Below are positions 43,137 to 51,848 of a DNA stretch of 64,000 bases, in pieces. A program made the position numbers and the translations under genes. Source of the DNA: Haloferula helveola (GTDB lineage Bacteria; Verrucomicrobiota; Verrucomicrobiia; Verrucomicrobiales; Akkermansiaceae); contig NZ_AP024702.1 of assembly GCF_037076345.1 (NCBI RefSeq), forward strand, positions 3,782,001 to 3,846,000. Reading direction: 5' to 3'. How positions within the stretch are numbered: the first letter of the stretch is position 1; every line of letters begins with the position of its first letter. The notes below the pieces were generated by a model that saw nothing but the letters and a program-made list of their open reading frames with translations, did no database searches and was not told the DNA's origin.

Positions 43137-43308
43137 TTCCCCCTTCAGGGGGTTGCGGAGCCCGGGTTGTGGAGAAGCAGGGTCTTCTTCCCGAGGGGAT
43201 TTTCTGAAGATACTCTGACCCTGGTTGTTTCACCGCGACCGGACAACGTCAGATCATTCTCCGGGACCCGTCGGCTCCGCAACCCCCTGAAGGGGGAACT
43301 ACAAACCC
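43127..43308. repeat. Perfect 36-base inverted repeat at the end of the TauE-like gene
   Basis: Left arm 43127-43162 (begins GGGTTTGTAGTTCCCCCTTC) and right arm 43273-43308 (ends GGGGGAACTACAAACCC) are exact reverse complements over 36 bases, with 110 bases between. Each arm also contains the small hairpin CCCCCTTCAGGGGG. The TAG stop of the transporter is in the left arm. Confidence 0.88.
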
Positions 43309-43331
43309 TTGTGGCGCGCCTTTGGAGAGCT

Positions 43332-44567
43332 TCAGCCGGTGAAGCGCTGGCGGAGGTCCTGGCGGCTGAGCGACCACCATGCCTCGTTTTCGGCCGGGAT
43401 CCAGTGGCGGGGCATCTCCCAGCCTGCGAGTTGGGTGGCCGCCGCGGTTCGGGTGGCGGAAACTTGCGTGCCGACGGGAATGAGCGCGGCGACCTCGTCG
43501 ACCCGGTCCGGGTCGTGGCTGGGAACGCCGAACACCCGCACGCGTGTCAGTCCGCCGGTTTCGCGCAGGATGCTCTCGATCCTGCCGGCTCCGACTTTGC
43601 GCCCGGCGACGTTGATATGACCGCCGGCCCGCGAGTCGAGGGTCAGGCGTCCGTTTTCGAAGTGACCGCAATCGGGAGTGAGGAACTCGCCGTCGCCCAG
43701 CGTCTCACCGCTGCGAAGACGGTCGTAGCCGAGCGCGACCGCATTGCTGCGGATCACGAAACGCGATTCGTCATCGGTCTCCACGCTGACCCCTGGCAGG
43801 GGCTCGCCAAGATCTCCGGCATGGGTCCGCGGCTTCTCCGAAGCATCCCACGAGATCCCTCCGCATTCCGATGCGCCGTAGAAGTTGTGCAGTTTCAGGC
43901 CGTGCTCGTTCCAAACGGTTTCTTCAAGTTCGAGGGGTAGTGGTGCGCCGGCGGAAATTGCCAGTTCGATCGGCGCGTCCGCGAGGATGCCGGAGCGTTG
44001 CCATGCCCGCCACATCGACGGCACGGCGGGTACGACGACACGGGCGTGCTTCCTCCATGCCTCGACCACCACCGCGGGAAACGGAACCTCGACGTTCTGC
44101 AGAGGGATGCCGTGGAGGAGCATCGGCAGGATGATCGAGGAGTAGCCGTAGGAGTGGCTCAGCGAGATCGTGGCAAGGTTGGGGACCTCCGGCCTGAGCC
44201 CCATCGCAGCGACGAGACGGTCGGCATCGGCCGCGATCTGATCGGCGGTGAAGCGCACGGTGCGCGGTTGGCCGTCGCTGCCGGGGGTGAGTTTGAGGTG
44301 GGCGATACCCTCCGGAATGCTCGCGCTATCGAGTTCGATCGCGCCTGGCTTCTCCAATGGCAGCACCGGCTGGTGGTCTCGCCACCCGCGCAGGGTCGCG
44401 AGTGCGATATCGAGCGCGCTGCCGGAGGCGATCACCGGAGCGGTCGCGACGGGAATGCCTTCGAGTGCCCGCGCGAGGTCGTCGAAACTCACCACATCAT
44501 CCCCGTCGAAAAGGGCGGGGCGGTCGCGGAATCGGGCGTGGGTTTCTTGCCAGCGGGGAAGCAGCAT
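43332..44567 (-). CDS. AMP-binding acyl-CoA/acyl-ACP ligase-like protein
   Basis: 411 residues from the ATG at 44567 (MLLPRWQETHARFRDRPALF). ANL-type adenylating enzyme, but short: it has ISLSHSYGYSSIILPMLLHG, ISAGAPLPLELEETVW, NFYGASECGGISWD (adenylation motif) and RAGGHINVAGRKVGAGRIES (hinge and start of the mobile domain), while the first P-loop-like TSGTTG motif is replaced by LTPGSDGQP. The C-terminal domain is truncated relative to the family (about 500-550). It may activate a starter acid in aryl-polyene-type pathways. Divergent from the ketosynthase gene by 66 bases. Confidence 0.78.
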   Translation of the reverse strand: MLLPRWQETHARFRDRPALFDGDDVVSFDDLARALEGIPVATAPVIASGSALDIALATLRGWRDHQPVLPLEKPGAIELDSASIPEGIAHLKLTPGSDGQPRTVRFTADQIAADADRLVAAMGLRPEVPNLATISLSHSYGYSSIILPMLLHGIPLQNVEVPFPAVVVEAWRKHARVVVPAVPSMWRAWQRSGILADAPIELAISAGAPLPLELEETVWNEHGLKLHNFYGASECGGISWDASEKPRTHAGDLGEPLPGVSVETDDESRFVIRSNAVALGYDRLRSGETLGDGEFLTPDCGHFENGRLTLDSRAGGHINVAGRKVGAGRIESILRETGGLTRVRVFGVPSHDPDRVDEVAALIPVGTQVSATRTAAATQLAGWEMPRHWIPAENEAWWSLSRQDLRQRFTG

Positions 44568-44633
44568 TTGACAAGGGCTCTGACCGTTGCCTAGCTGCCG
44601 GGGCGGCCGGACGGCCAGCCCGAATTCCTGATT

Positions 44634-45875
44634 GTGGCGTATCGAGCCGATTCCAAGCTGCCTTCCTCGCCCCGCCCGGTTGTCATCACCGGCGCGGGCA
44701 TCGTGACGTCGATGGGCTGCGGGATGGCGGCGAATGCCGATGGCTTCCGCGCAGGGCGGACCGCGTTTCGCGAGGTCGACCTTTTCGACGTCTCCGGCCA
44801 GCGGACGAAGACCGCCGGGCAGGCGGATCTGCCGGACAAGCCCGCATTGGACGCCCTCTCGGCCAAAGAGTGGGAGCGGATGGATCGGGGCACGCGCCTT
44901 GCGCTGACTGCTGCGCAGGAGGCTCTTGGGGAGTCCGGCACCTCCGGCGGTATGCCGGTGATGGTCGGAACCTCCGCCGGTGCGATGCCGGTCGGCGAGG
45001 AGTTTTACCGCCACGCCCTGAACGGCGGTCGCCGGGGGCAATTCGAGCGGGTCGAGCGCTACCAGCCACAGCGGCAGTTGACGACGATGCTTCGCGCGCT
45101 CGGCGTGGGCGGGCCGCTGCGCATCATTTCGAATGCCTGCGCCTCGGGTGCCAATGCGATCGGACACGCGTTCCAGATGGTCCGCGAAGGCAAGGCGGAG
45201 AGGGTCTTGGCCGGCGGTTATGACGGACTCGCCCAATTGGTTTTCGCGGGTTTCGACTCGCTGCAGGCTCTGAGTCCGGGCGGTGTGCCGAGACCTTTCG
45301 ATGCGAACCGGGACGGCCTCGCGATCGGTGAGGGTGCCGGATTTGTCGTGGTCGAGAGCGTTGAGTCGGCCCTCGCCCGCAACGCACCCATCCGCGCCAG
45401 CGTGCTTGGCTATGGGGCCGCGACCGACATTCACCATCTCACACAGCCGAATCCGGAGGGCGACGCCGCGCTGATCACGATGACCCAGGCGACGGAAATG
45501 GCGGGGCTTGAACCGGGGCAGATTGACTACATCAACTCCCACGGCACCGGCACGCCGCTGAATGACGTTGCCGAGGCGGCCGCGATCCGGCGCTGGGCCG
45601 GGAATGACACGCCCTCGATCCGGGTCAGTTCGACAAAGTCGGCGATCGGTCACCTGCTGGGTGGCGCCGGCGCGGTGGAATCGGTCATTTGCCTGATGAC
45701 ACTCGACGGCCAGTGGTTGCCGGGCAGCCTCAACATCCGGGAAGTCGATCCGGCGGTGGAGTTCGATCTGGTGCGTGAACCTCGCGAGGCCGAGGTCAAA
45801 CACGTGCTCACGAACTCATTCGGGTTCGGCGGTGCGAATGCGACGCTCGTTTTCGGAAAGGAGGCGGGCGAATGA
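44634..45875 (+). CDS. Beta-ketoacyl-ACP synthase (FabF-like)
   Basis: 413 residues from a GTG. Condensing enzyme with the Cys-His-His triad: SNACASGANAIGHAFQ (C169), INSHGTGTPLNDVAEA, and TKSAIGHLLGGAGAVE. ITGAGIVTSMGCGMAAN at the start and NSFGFGGANATLVFGK at the end close the fold. Its 3' end overlaps the next ketosynthase-like gene by 4 bases. The pair and the nearby ligase and dehydratase genes suggest a type II polyketide-like or specialised fatty acid pathway. Confidence 0.9.
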   Translation: MAYRADSKLPSSPRPVVITGAGIVTSMGCGMAANADGFRAGRTAFREVDLFDVSGQRTKTAGQADLPDKPALDALSAKEWERMDRGTRLALTAAQEALGESGTSGGMPVMVGTSAGAMPVGEEFYRHALNGGRRGQFERVERYQPQRQLTTMLRALGVGGPLRIISNACASGANAIGHAFQMVREGKAERVLAGGYDGLAQLVFAGFDSLQALSPGGVPRPFDANRDGLAIGEGAGFVVVESVESALARNAPIRASVLGYGAATDIHHLTQPNPEGDAALITMTQATEMAGLEPGQIDYINSHGTGTPLNDVAEAAAIRRWAGNDTPSIRVSSTKSAIGHLLGGAGAVESVICLMTLDGQWLPGSLNIREVDPAVEFDLVREPREAEVKHVLTNSFGFGGANATLVFGKEAGE

Positions 45876-46894
45876 GCCGGATCACGGTCAGCGGACTGGG
45901 CGCGGTGTCGTCGGCGGGGTGGGGAGTGCCCGCGCTGCTCGACGCAATAGCGAACAACCGTCCGCCGGAGATTTCGGAACTGGAGCGCACCACGGGCGAG
46001 GGTGTCGTGGTCCGCACGAGTGTCGCCCGCGTGCCGGCCCTCGATGACCGCTCGCGCCTGCCGCGGGATCAGCGTTTGCGCCGGGCCAGCGCGGTCGGGA
46101 AGTTCGGGGCGGCCGCCGCCTTCGAGGCTCTCGGATCGGAGCGATTCGAAGCATCGAGAACCGGCGACCTGCGGCTCGGGGTGGTGTGCACCATGATGAA
46201 TGGCTGCGTGAACTACTCGAACCGGTTCTACGGCGAGGTGCTTCGCGATCCCGGGACCGCCAGCCCGATTCTGTTTCCCGAAACCGTCTACAACGCACCG
46301 TCGAGCCACCTGTCGGCGGTCACGCGCTCAAGTGCTCCCAACGACACGCTGGTCGGCGACGGTGCCGAGTTCTTCACCGGTCTCGAACTGGCCGCCGAGT
46401 GGCTGGAGCGGGGCGATTGCGACGCTTGTCTGGTGGTTGCTCCGGAGGAGACCGATTGGCTGAGTGCGGAGGCGATGGGCTACTACAGTCATCGTATGTT
46501 GCCCTCGGAAGGGGCCGCCGCGCTTTTGCTGGAGAAGGGCGGAAGCGGGCCGTGCCTGTTGGCGGTTCCCGATCCGGTCAACTACGCCGAGGAGGCGGAT
46601 CGCTTGGCCGGCTTCGCGCGCGTCTGGCAGGATCTCGACGTTTCCGACAATGGTCACACACTGTGGTCCGATGGGCGGACCGGCGTCGCTCGCTTCGATC
46701 GCGCCGAGTCGTCGGTCGAATGGAACGGTCCGCGGCTTTCCGTCCGGCGCTTGCTCGGCGAGGCACTCGGAGCGGCGGCGGGCTTGCAGACGGTTGCGGC
46801 GCTCGGGGTGCTTGAGCGCGAGGGTTTCGAGCGTGCCGTGGTGACCGCCGTCGGCGGCAACGAAGGTCTGGGTGGGGCGGTGTTTGGCCGGTAG
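45872..46894 (+). CDS. Ketosynthase-like protein lacking the active-site cysteine (chain-length-factor-like)
   Basis: 340 residues, thiolase-like fold, overlapping the ketosynthase by 4 bases. It starts ITVSGLGAVSSAGWGVPALL. Where the ketosynthase has NACASG, this one has NAPSSHLSAV (about 141-150), so the catalytic Cys is absent, and HGTGT is absent too. The C-terminus ends VTAVGGNEGLGGAVFG. An active/inactive pair in one operon is typical of KS-chain length factor heterodimers in type II polyketide and aryl polyene synthesis. It is about 70 residues shorter than its partner. Confidence 0.8.
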   Translation: MSRITVSGLGAVSSAGWGVPALLDAIANNRPPEISELERTTGEGVVVRTSVARVPALDDRSRLPRDQRLRRASAVGKFGAAAAFEALGSERFEASRTGDLRLGVVCTMMNGCVNYSNRFYGEVLRDPGTASPILFPETVYNAPSSHLSAVTRSSAPNDTLVGDGAEFFTGLELAAEWLERGDCDACLVVAPEETDWLSAEAMGYYSHRMLPSEGAAALLLEKGGSGPCLLAVPDPVNYAEEADRLAGFARVWQDLDVSDNGHTLWSDGRTGVARFDRAESSVEWNGPRLSVRRLLGEALGAAAGLQTVAALGVLEREGFERAVVTAVGGNEGLGGAVFGR

Positions 46895-46936
46895 CAGGCA
46901 GGTTTCAGGCGTTCTTCAGCAGTCCCGAAGGGACGT

Positions 46937-47115
46937 CGGCAATTAGCCACGGGGTTCACCCCGTGGTTGCAAACGGGCAAGAGGATTGAGCCCCGCGAGG
47001 GGCGTAGGCAGGGTAGGACCCGTCTGATCGGTCGCGAGTCCGCCTACGCCCCTGCCGGGGCTCAATCGTTCCGCAGATTCAGCAACCACGGGGTGAACCC
47101 CGTGGCTAACTGCCG
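46937..47115. repeat. Nested palindromic repeat between convergent genes
   Basis: Outer arms 46937-46970 (contains TTAGCCACGGGGTTCACCCC) and 47082-47115 match as reverse complements at 33 of 34 positions. Inner arms GATTGAGCCCCGCGAGGGGC then GTAGGC (46984-47009) and its inverted copy (47042-47067) match at 24 of 26. It fills most of the 284-base gap between the ketosynthase-like gene and the PEP-CTERM gene, which holds no other feature I can see. Confidence 0.88.
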
Positions 47116-47178
47116 GCGCCCCTCCGGGGCTCAAAGCGAGGGCTTTCCGATGACGCGGGAGCGGGGCGCGAGGGCGGA

Positions 47179-47880
47179 TCAGTGGGGCGAAATGACACCC
47201 GTCCGTCGCCTGCGGACCGAAAGGAGTAATCCCGCCACGCATAGGACGGCGCATCCGGGTTCCGGGACGGTCGTGATGCTGACGTTGTCGAGGAACTGGA
47301 AGGTCGGATCCTGACCGCCGACCTGCGGGTTCTTGTAAGCGAGAAACTCGATCTCGATCGTCTCGGCGGTGGCGACGAAGTCGATGTTCCGAGTGAACCA
47401 GTCGGTCGTGTGATCCGGGGCGGCGACGGCGTTGCTGTTGACGCTGTCGGCGAGGTAGAGGCTCGAACCGTTGAGCAGGACCTCCCAACCTCCGGGCACA
47501 TTGACGCCTTCATAAAAGCCGGGCGTTCCCGGGTTGAAGAAGAGCCCGTTGGCGTGGCTGAAGTTCAGAGTGTAGGTGGCGCCGATCGTAAATCCCGAGA
47601 TCGTCTGGCTGAAGCCTTCCCGGTAAGTCGGGCCGGTGGAGGCGCCATTCATGAAATAGTCGCCCCAGTTCGTTTCCCAAAGACCTTCGGGACCTTCGCC
47701 CCAGAACCAGTCGGGGCTCTCGGCCGAGATCGTCCAGCCATCCGCTGCCGCGTTGCCGTCGCGGTCCGCTCCCGGAATGTCGACGTAGGCGGACGTCAGG
47801 TTTTCAAAGGATCCGTTGACGACCGTGACGGCGTGCAGGGAAGGAACGAGAAGACAGGCGGCGAGGAGGGAGCTTTTCAT
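47179..47880 (-). CDS. PEP-CTERM sorted exported protein
   Basis: 233 residues from the ATG at 47880, giving a signal peptide (MKSSLLAACLLVPSLHAV). The mature part is a beta-rich carbohydrate-binding-like domain (VVNGSFENLTSAYVDIPGAD, GFTIGATYTLNFSHANGLFF). The C-terminus has VPEPGCAVLCVAGLLLSVRR, i.e. the PEP motif, a hydrophobic helix and a basic cluster, which exosortase recognises. No exosortase gene is in the window. Upstream codons of the same frame belong to the opposite-strand beta-helix gene and are rejected. Confidence 0.88.
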   Translation of the reverse strand: MKSSLLAACLLVPSLHAVTVVNGSFENLTSAYVDIPGADRDGNAAADGWTISAESPDWFWGEGPEGLWETNWGDYFMNGASTGPTYREGFSQTISGFTIGATYTLNFSHANGLFFNPGTPGFYEGVNVPGGWEVLLNGSSLYLADSVNSNAVAAPDHTTDWFTRNIDFVATAETIEIEFLAYKNPQVGGQDPTFQFLDNVSITTVPEPGCAVLCVAGLLLSVRRRRTGVISPH

Positions 47881-47985
47881 GACGGATGGCCAGTCCATCA
47901 GGCTGCGGGTCGCCGGATCAAGGCGATTCGGGATTGGCGTGGATCCTCGCTGGAGTTCCTCGGGGCGAGTCTGCCAAACTGAGCC

Positions 47986-49092
47986 ATGATCCGCGTGCTT
48001 TCCGTCCTTTTCACAAGCGTATCGATCGCCTCGGCCGCGATCGTTGTGTCCGACGATGCCTCGTTCCGTGCCGCGCTGTCCGGGGCGAAACCGGGCGATG
48101 AGATCGTGGTCAAGGAGGGGGAATACCGCGGGGGCATCCAGGTGCGCGACCGCTCCGGGACCGAGGACCGTCCGATCACGTTGCGGGCGCAGGGACGGGT
48201 GATGCTGCGGGGCGGCGGCTCGACCGCGATCCAGTTTTCCGCCTGCTCGCACTGGACGATTCGCGGGCTGCAGGCCGAAGGGTTCACGGGTAACGGCTTC
48301 AACTTCGACGACGCGGGGCGGCTTGACCAACCGGTGGTCGGTTTGGTGCTCGAGGAACTGCGGGTGTACGAGACAGGGCCGAAGGGGAATCATGACGGAA
48401 TCAAGATGTCGGGCATCACCAAGTTCCGGGTGGCCAACTGCATCATCGAGGGCTGGGGCGGATCGGCGATCGACATGGTCGGGTGTCGCGACGGTGTGGT
48501 GGCCGCATGCCGCCTGCGCGGGCTCGAGGGATTCAGTTCCGCGTCGGGGATCCAGATGAAGGGTGGGACGCGCGGGATACACGTCCGGTCCTGCAGGTTC
48601 GACCGGGCCGGCCAGCGCGCGATCAATCTCGGGGGAAGTACGGGAAAGCCGTACTTCCGGCCGGAGGTGACCCGCTTCGAGGCGGAGGGCATCGAGGTCA
48701 GCAACTGCCTTTTCCTCGGCGGCGAGACGGCGGTCGCGTTCGTCACCTCGAGTGGCGGTCGGGTGCATCACAACCTGATCCTGCGTCCGGAGAAGTGGGC
48801 GTTTCGCATCCTGCAGGAACAGCCGGTGGCGGAGTTCGGACGCTGCGAAAAAGGCGAGGTGTTCCGGAATGTGATCGTCTTTCCCGAGAGCAATCGCACC
48901 GCGGTGAATGTCGGGCCGGACACGCTGCCGGGAACCTTCACGTTTCGCGAGAACGCGTGGTTTCATGAAGGAGGGCGGCACCGGCCGCAGTTGCCGGTCG
49001 AAGAGGCGGGCGGCCTGTATGGCGTCGATCCCGAGCTGGTGGAGACCAAGATCCGGTCTCGCGAGCTCTTCGGCTACGGCCCGCGCAACTGA
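47986..49092 (+). CDS. Secreted right-handed parallel beta-helix protein
   Basis: 368 residues with a signal peptide (MIRVLSVLFTSVSIASA). Pectate-lyase-like parallel beta-helix: GDEIVVKEGEYRGGIQVRDR, HWTIRGLQAEGF, FRVANCIIEGWGGSAIDMVG, RGIHVRSCRFDRAGQRAINL, GRVHHNLILRPEKW. The layout is near chondroitinase B-like or alginate-lyase-like polysaccharide lyases, but I cannot identify catalytic residues. Divergent from the PEP-CTERM gene with 105 bases between. Confidence 0.78.
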   Translation: MIRVLSVLFTSVSIASAAIVVSDDASFRAALSGAKPGDEIVVKEGEYRGGIQVRDRSGTEDRPITLRAQGRVMLRGGGSTAIQFSACSHWTIRGLQAEGFTGNGFNFDDAGRLDQPVVGLVLEELRVYETGPKGNHDGIKMSGITKFRVANCIIEGWGGSAIDMVGCRDGVVAACRLRGLEGFSSASGIQMKGGTRGIHVRSCRFDRAGQRAINLGGSTGKPYFRPEVTRFEAEGIEVSNCLFLGGETAVAFVTSSGGRVHHNLILRPEKWAFRILQEQPVAEFGRCEKGEVFRNVIVFPESNRTAVNVGPDTLPGTFTFRENAWFHEGGRHRPQLPVEEAGGLYGVDPELVETKIRSRELFGYGPRN

Positions 49093-49144
49093 GCCGGTCG
49101 CACTTCGCTCTTGGCACGGCGGGGGCGGCCCGTAGCGTTCGGGT

Positions 49145-50212
49145 GTGGCGCGATTCCCCCAAAGCGACGTTCTCAAGGTCTTCCTCTATGTGGCCGCGAT
49201 GCTGGTGCTCGGGGCGGCTCTGGCCCCATGGCTCTACAATTTCGGAATGGGGCTGGCCGAGGTCACCGCCGACAAGGACACCAACGGCGTGGTCGAGTGG
49301 CTGGGCCGTGCGGCGGAGCGGTCGAAGGACAACTTTCCCCGCTTTTACGACCGCTCGGTTCTCCTTGCGGCCCTGCTGCTGATTGGCCCGTTGCTCTCGT
49401 GGCTGAGGATGCGCCGCGGGCACGAGCGGTATCGTGACACGCCGTGGTCGCTGCGACTCCCGGATCACGTCATCAGCGACCGGGGTCAACCGCTGAAGAA
49501 GAACCCGCAGGCCTGGGCGCAGGGATTCTTCGGCTTCGTGGTGGCGGGCGGACTGCTGCTGATCTCCGGCTGGGTGCTCGTGCGTGCGGGATTTTTCATG
49601 TGGAAGGACGCCGCCGAGTCGACGCATGGCGTCGCCAATCCTCTGGTCAGCCAGATCGAGTGGTTTCGGGCGATGAAGAAGGCGGTGCCGACTGCGTTGG
49701 TGGTGTCGGTGATCGAAGAGATCCTCTTTCGCGGGATCCTGCTCGGGATTTTCCTGCGGGCGATGCGACCCGCCGCCGCTATCGGCCTGCTGTCGTTCCT
49801 GTTCGCGTTCGTCCATTTCCTCGAACCGCCGGAAGGAGTTGTGATTGCCGATCCCGAGGCGTCGAATGCCGGCTTCCTGCTGCTGGGGCAGATTCTCGCG
49901 CGCTTCGCCGATCCGTTGTCGATGGTGAGCCGCTTCTCGGTGCTGTTCGCGGTCGGGGTCGTGCTGGGCGTGGCCCGCTGGCGGACGGCGTCGCTGTGGC
50001 TGCCGATCGGCCTGCACGCCGGTTGGATTTTCTGCTTCGCGCTTTTCAAGGCGTCGACGTGGCCGGTCCCCGGGCTGCCGGAAGTCGCGCAGTGGTTGGT
50101 CGGAATGAGCCTGCTCGAGGGCGTGCTGCCGCTGGCGGTGGTGGTCATCACCGGACTGGTGGTGGCGATGTTGACGAGGTCGCGGCCGGATGACGACGGA
50201 CTCGATGCCTGA
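49145..50212 (+). CDS. CPBP family intramembrane glutamic endopeptidase (CAAX-like)
   Basis: 355 residues from a GTG. Membrane protein with about eight helices. CPBP/Abi motifs: VIEEILFRGILLGIFLR (EExxxR), FLFAFVHFLEPPEG, and WLPIGLHAGWIF. These residues form the active site of Rce1-type proteases. In bacteria they process peptides or regulate envelope functions; the target here is unknown. The next gene, comF, begins 23 bases before its end. Confidence 0.87.
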   Translation: MARFPQSDVLKVFLYVAAMLVLGAALAPWLYNFGMGLAEVTADKDTNGVVEWLGRAAERSKDNFPRFYDRSVLLAALLLIGPLLSWLRMRRGHERYRDTPWSLRLPDHVISDRGQPLKKNPQAWAQGFFGFVVAGGLLLISGWVLVRAGFFMWKDAAESTHGVANPLVSQIEWFRAMKKAVPTALVVSVIEEILFRGILLGIFLRAMRPAAAIGLLSFLFAFVHFLEPPEGVVIADPEASNAGFLLLGQILARFADPLSMVSRFSVLFAVGVVLGVARWRTASLWLPIGLHAGWIFCFALFKASTWPVPGLPEVAQWLVGMSLLEGVLPLAVVVITGLVVAMLTRSRPDDDGLDA

Positions 50213-50939
50213 GGGGCGCGGGCTGCGGGCGCTTTTCGGGCGGGTGCTCGATGTCGTCTATCCCGGCGTCTGCCACCTTTGCGGAGACGGCGTGGCGGGT
50301 GGGCGGAATCTCTGCTCCGACTGTTCCGAAGCGCTTCCCGGCCTGGAGGCGCCGTTCTGCTCGGACTGCGGGGAGAGCTTCGACGGCGCGATCGACGCGG
50401 TTTTTTCCTGTCCGAACTGCCGTGACCAGGAGTTTGCCTTTGAGTTCGCCCGACCGGCGCTGGTCCGGTCGGACGGGGCGATGGAGCTGGTTCAGGATCT
50501 GAAATACGGGCGTCGTCTCGAACTCGCGCGGGAGCTTGCCTCGCTGGCAACCAGGGCCTTCGAAGATCCGCGGCTGTCGGAGGCGCTTGATTCGCGGTGG
50601 CCGCTCGTGCCGGTCCCGCTGCACCGGCGCCGGTTCCGCTGGCGGCAGTTCAACCAAGCGTTGGAAATCGCCCGTCCCATGGGCAAAGCGCTCGGTCTCC
50701 CGGTGGTAAAGATGCTCCGACGCAAGCGCGCCACGGTCACCCAGACCCGGCTGAGCCGGAGCCAGCGGCAGAAGAACCTCCGGGGTGCCTTCGAAGTGAG
50801 GCCGGGAACGGGCGAGAAGCCCGGCGTGGTGCTGGTCGACGACGTTTTCACCACCGGGTCGACCGCCCACGAGTGCGCCCGGGTGCTCCGCCGTGCCGGA
50901 GTTCAAAAGGTGGTTGTCGTGACGGTGGTGCGCGGCTAG
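50190..50939 (+). CDS. comF: ComF family protein (phosphoribosyltransferase-like)
   Basis: 249 residues. N-terminal zinc-ribbon-like cysteines (PGVCHLCGDG, LCSDCS, FCSDCGES, CPNCRD), a LKYGRRLELARELA region, and a C-terminal type I phosphoribosyltransferase fold with the PRPP loop GVVLVDDVFTTGSTAHECAR. ComF is needed for DNA uptake in Bacillus; in other bacteria it is found in non-competent strains as well. Either the ATG at 50190 or at 50205 could be the start; the first overlaps the CPBP gene by 23 bases. Confidence 0.88.
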   Translation: MTTDSMPEGRGLRALFGRVLDVVYPGVCHLCGDGVAGGRNLCSDCSEALPGLEAPFCSDCGESFDGAIDAVFSCPNCRDQEFAFEFARPALVRSDGAMELVQDLKYGRRLELARELASLATRAFEDPRLSEALDSRWPLVPVPLHRRRFRWRQFNQALEIARPMGKALGLPVVKMLRRKRATVTQTRLSRSQRQKNLRGAFEVRPGTGEKPGVVLVDDVFTTGSTAHECARVLRRAGVQKVVVVTVVRG

Positions 50940-50987
50940 CCTCGGGGCCAACGCATTCCGCGCGTTCTTTTTATTCCGAAAACCGAC

Positions 50988-51815
50988 ATGGGGATCTTCG
51001 ACAAGCCGCCGCTCCGGAGGAACAAGGGTAAGGATGTTGTGCCGGAGGGACTGTGGACGAAGTGCCCGGACTGTTCGGCGATGCTCCACCAGCTCGAGCT
51101 GCGGCAGCACTTCCAGACTTGCCACCACTGCGGTCACCATTTCCTGATGGATTCCCATGACCGGATCGCGCTGATCGCCGATCCGGAGAGCTTCGAGGAG
51201 ACGGATAATGAGCTGATCTCGGCGAACCCGCTCGGATTCGCCAACTACTCCGAGAAAACCGCGGGCCTGCGGGAAAAGACGCGGCTCAACGACGCGGTCG
51301 TGACCGGCCGACTGAAGATCGGCGGTAAGCCGGCGGTGATCGCCGTCATGGACTTCAAGTTCTTCGCCGGATCGATGGGCTCGGTGGTCGGTGAGAAAAT
51401 CACCCGGGCGATCGAGATCGCGATCAAGGAGAAGCGTGGCGTGGTGATTGTCTCCGCCTCGTCCGGTGCGCGGATGCAGGAGGGGATGCTTTCGCTGATG
51501 CAGATGGCCAAGACCTGCGGCGCCCTCGCCCGTCTGTCCGAGGCCGGGCTGCCTTACATTTCCGTACTTACCCATCCGACCACCGGCGGGGTCACCGCAT
51601 CGTTCGCGACCATTGGCGACGTCAACCTTGCCGAGCCGAAGTGCATGATCGGTTTCGCCGGTCCGCGCGTGGTCAAGGAGACGACCCACCAGAACCTTCC
51701 GCCCGGCTTCCAGACGGCCGAGTTCATGCTCGATCACGGACTGGTCGACGCCATCGTCCCCCGGGTCAAGCTGCGCGACAAGCTGGCGACCCTGCTCGGC
51801 TACATGATGGCCTGA
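50988..51815 (+). CDS. accD: Acetyl-CoA carboxylase, carboxyltransferase beta subunit
   Basis: 275 residues. Zinc ribbon at the N-terminus (TKCPDCSAMLHQ, CHHCGHHF), then crotonase-like fold: NDAVVTGRLKIGGKPAVIAV, VSASSGARMQEGMLSLMQMA, PTTGGVTASFATIGDVNLAE. AccD and AccA form the carboxyltransferase that makes malonyl-CoA. It is followed 33 bases later by folC, an order seen in many bacteria. Confidence 0.96.
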   Translation: MGIFDKPPLRRNKGKDVVPEGLWTKCPDCSAMLHQLELRQHFQTCHHCGHHFLMDSHDRIALIADPESFEETDNELISANPLGFANYSEKTAGLREKTRLNDAVVTGRLKIGGKPAVIAVMDFKFFAGSMGSVVGEKITRAIEIAIKEKRGVVIVSASSGARMQEGMLSLMQMAKTCGALARLSEAGLPYISVLTHPTTGGVTASFATIGDVNLAEPKCMIGFAGPRVVKETTHQNLPPGFQTAEFMLDHGLVDAIVPRVKLRDKLATLLGYMMA

Positions 51816-51848
51816 CGTCGGGCAGGTCCCAGCAGCGGAAGCCGCCGC

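Noticed and set aside
47881-49176. Extension of the PEP-CTERM frame upstream over the beta-helix gene
   Set aside because: The signal peptide starts at 47880 and the extension is antisense to a well supported secreted protein.
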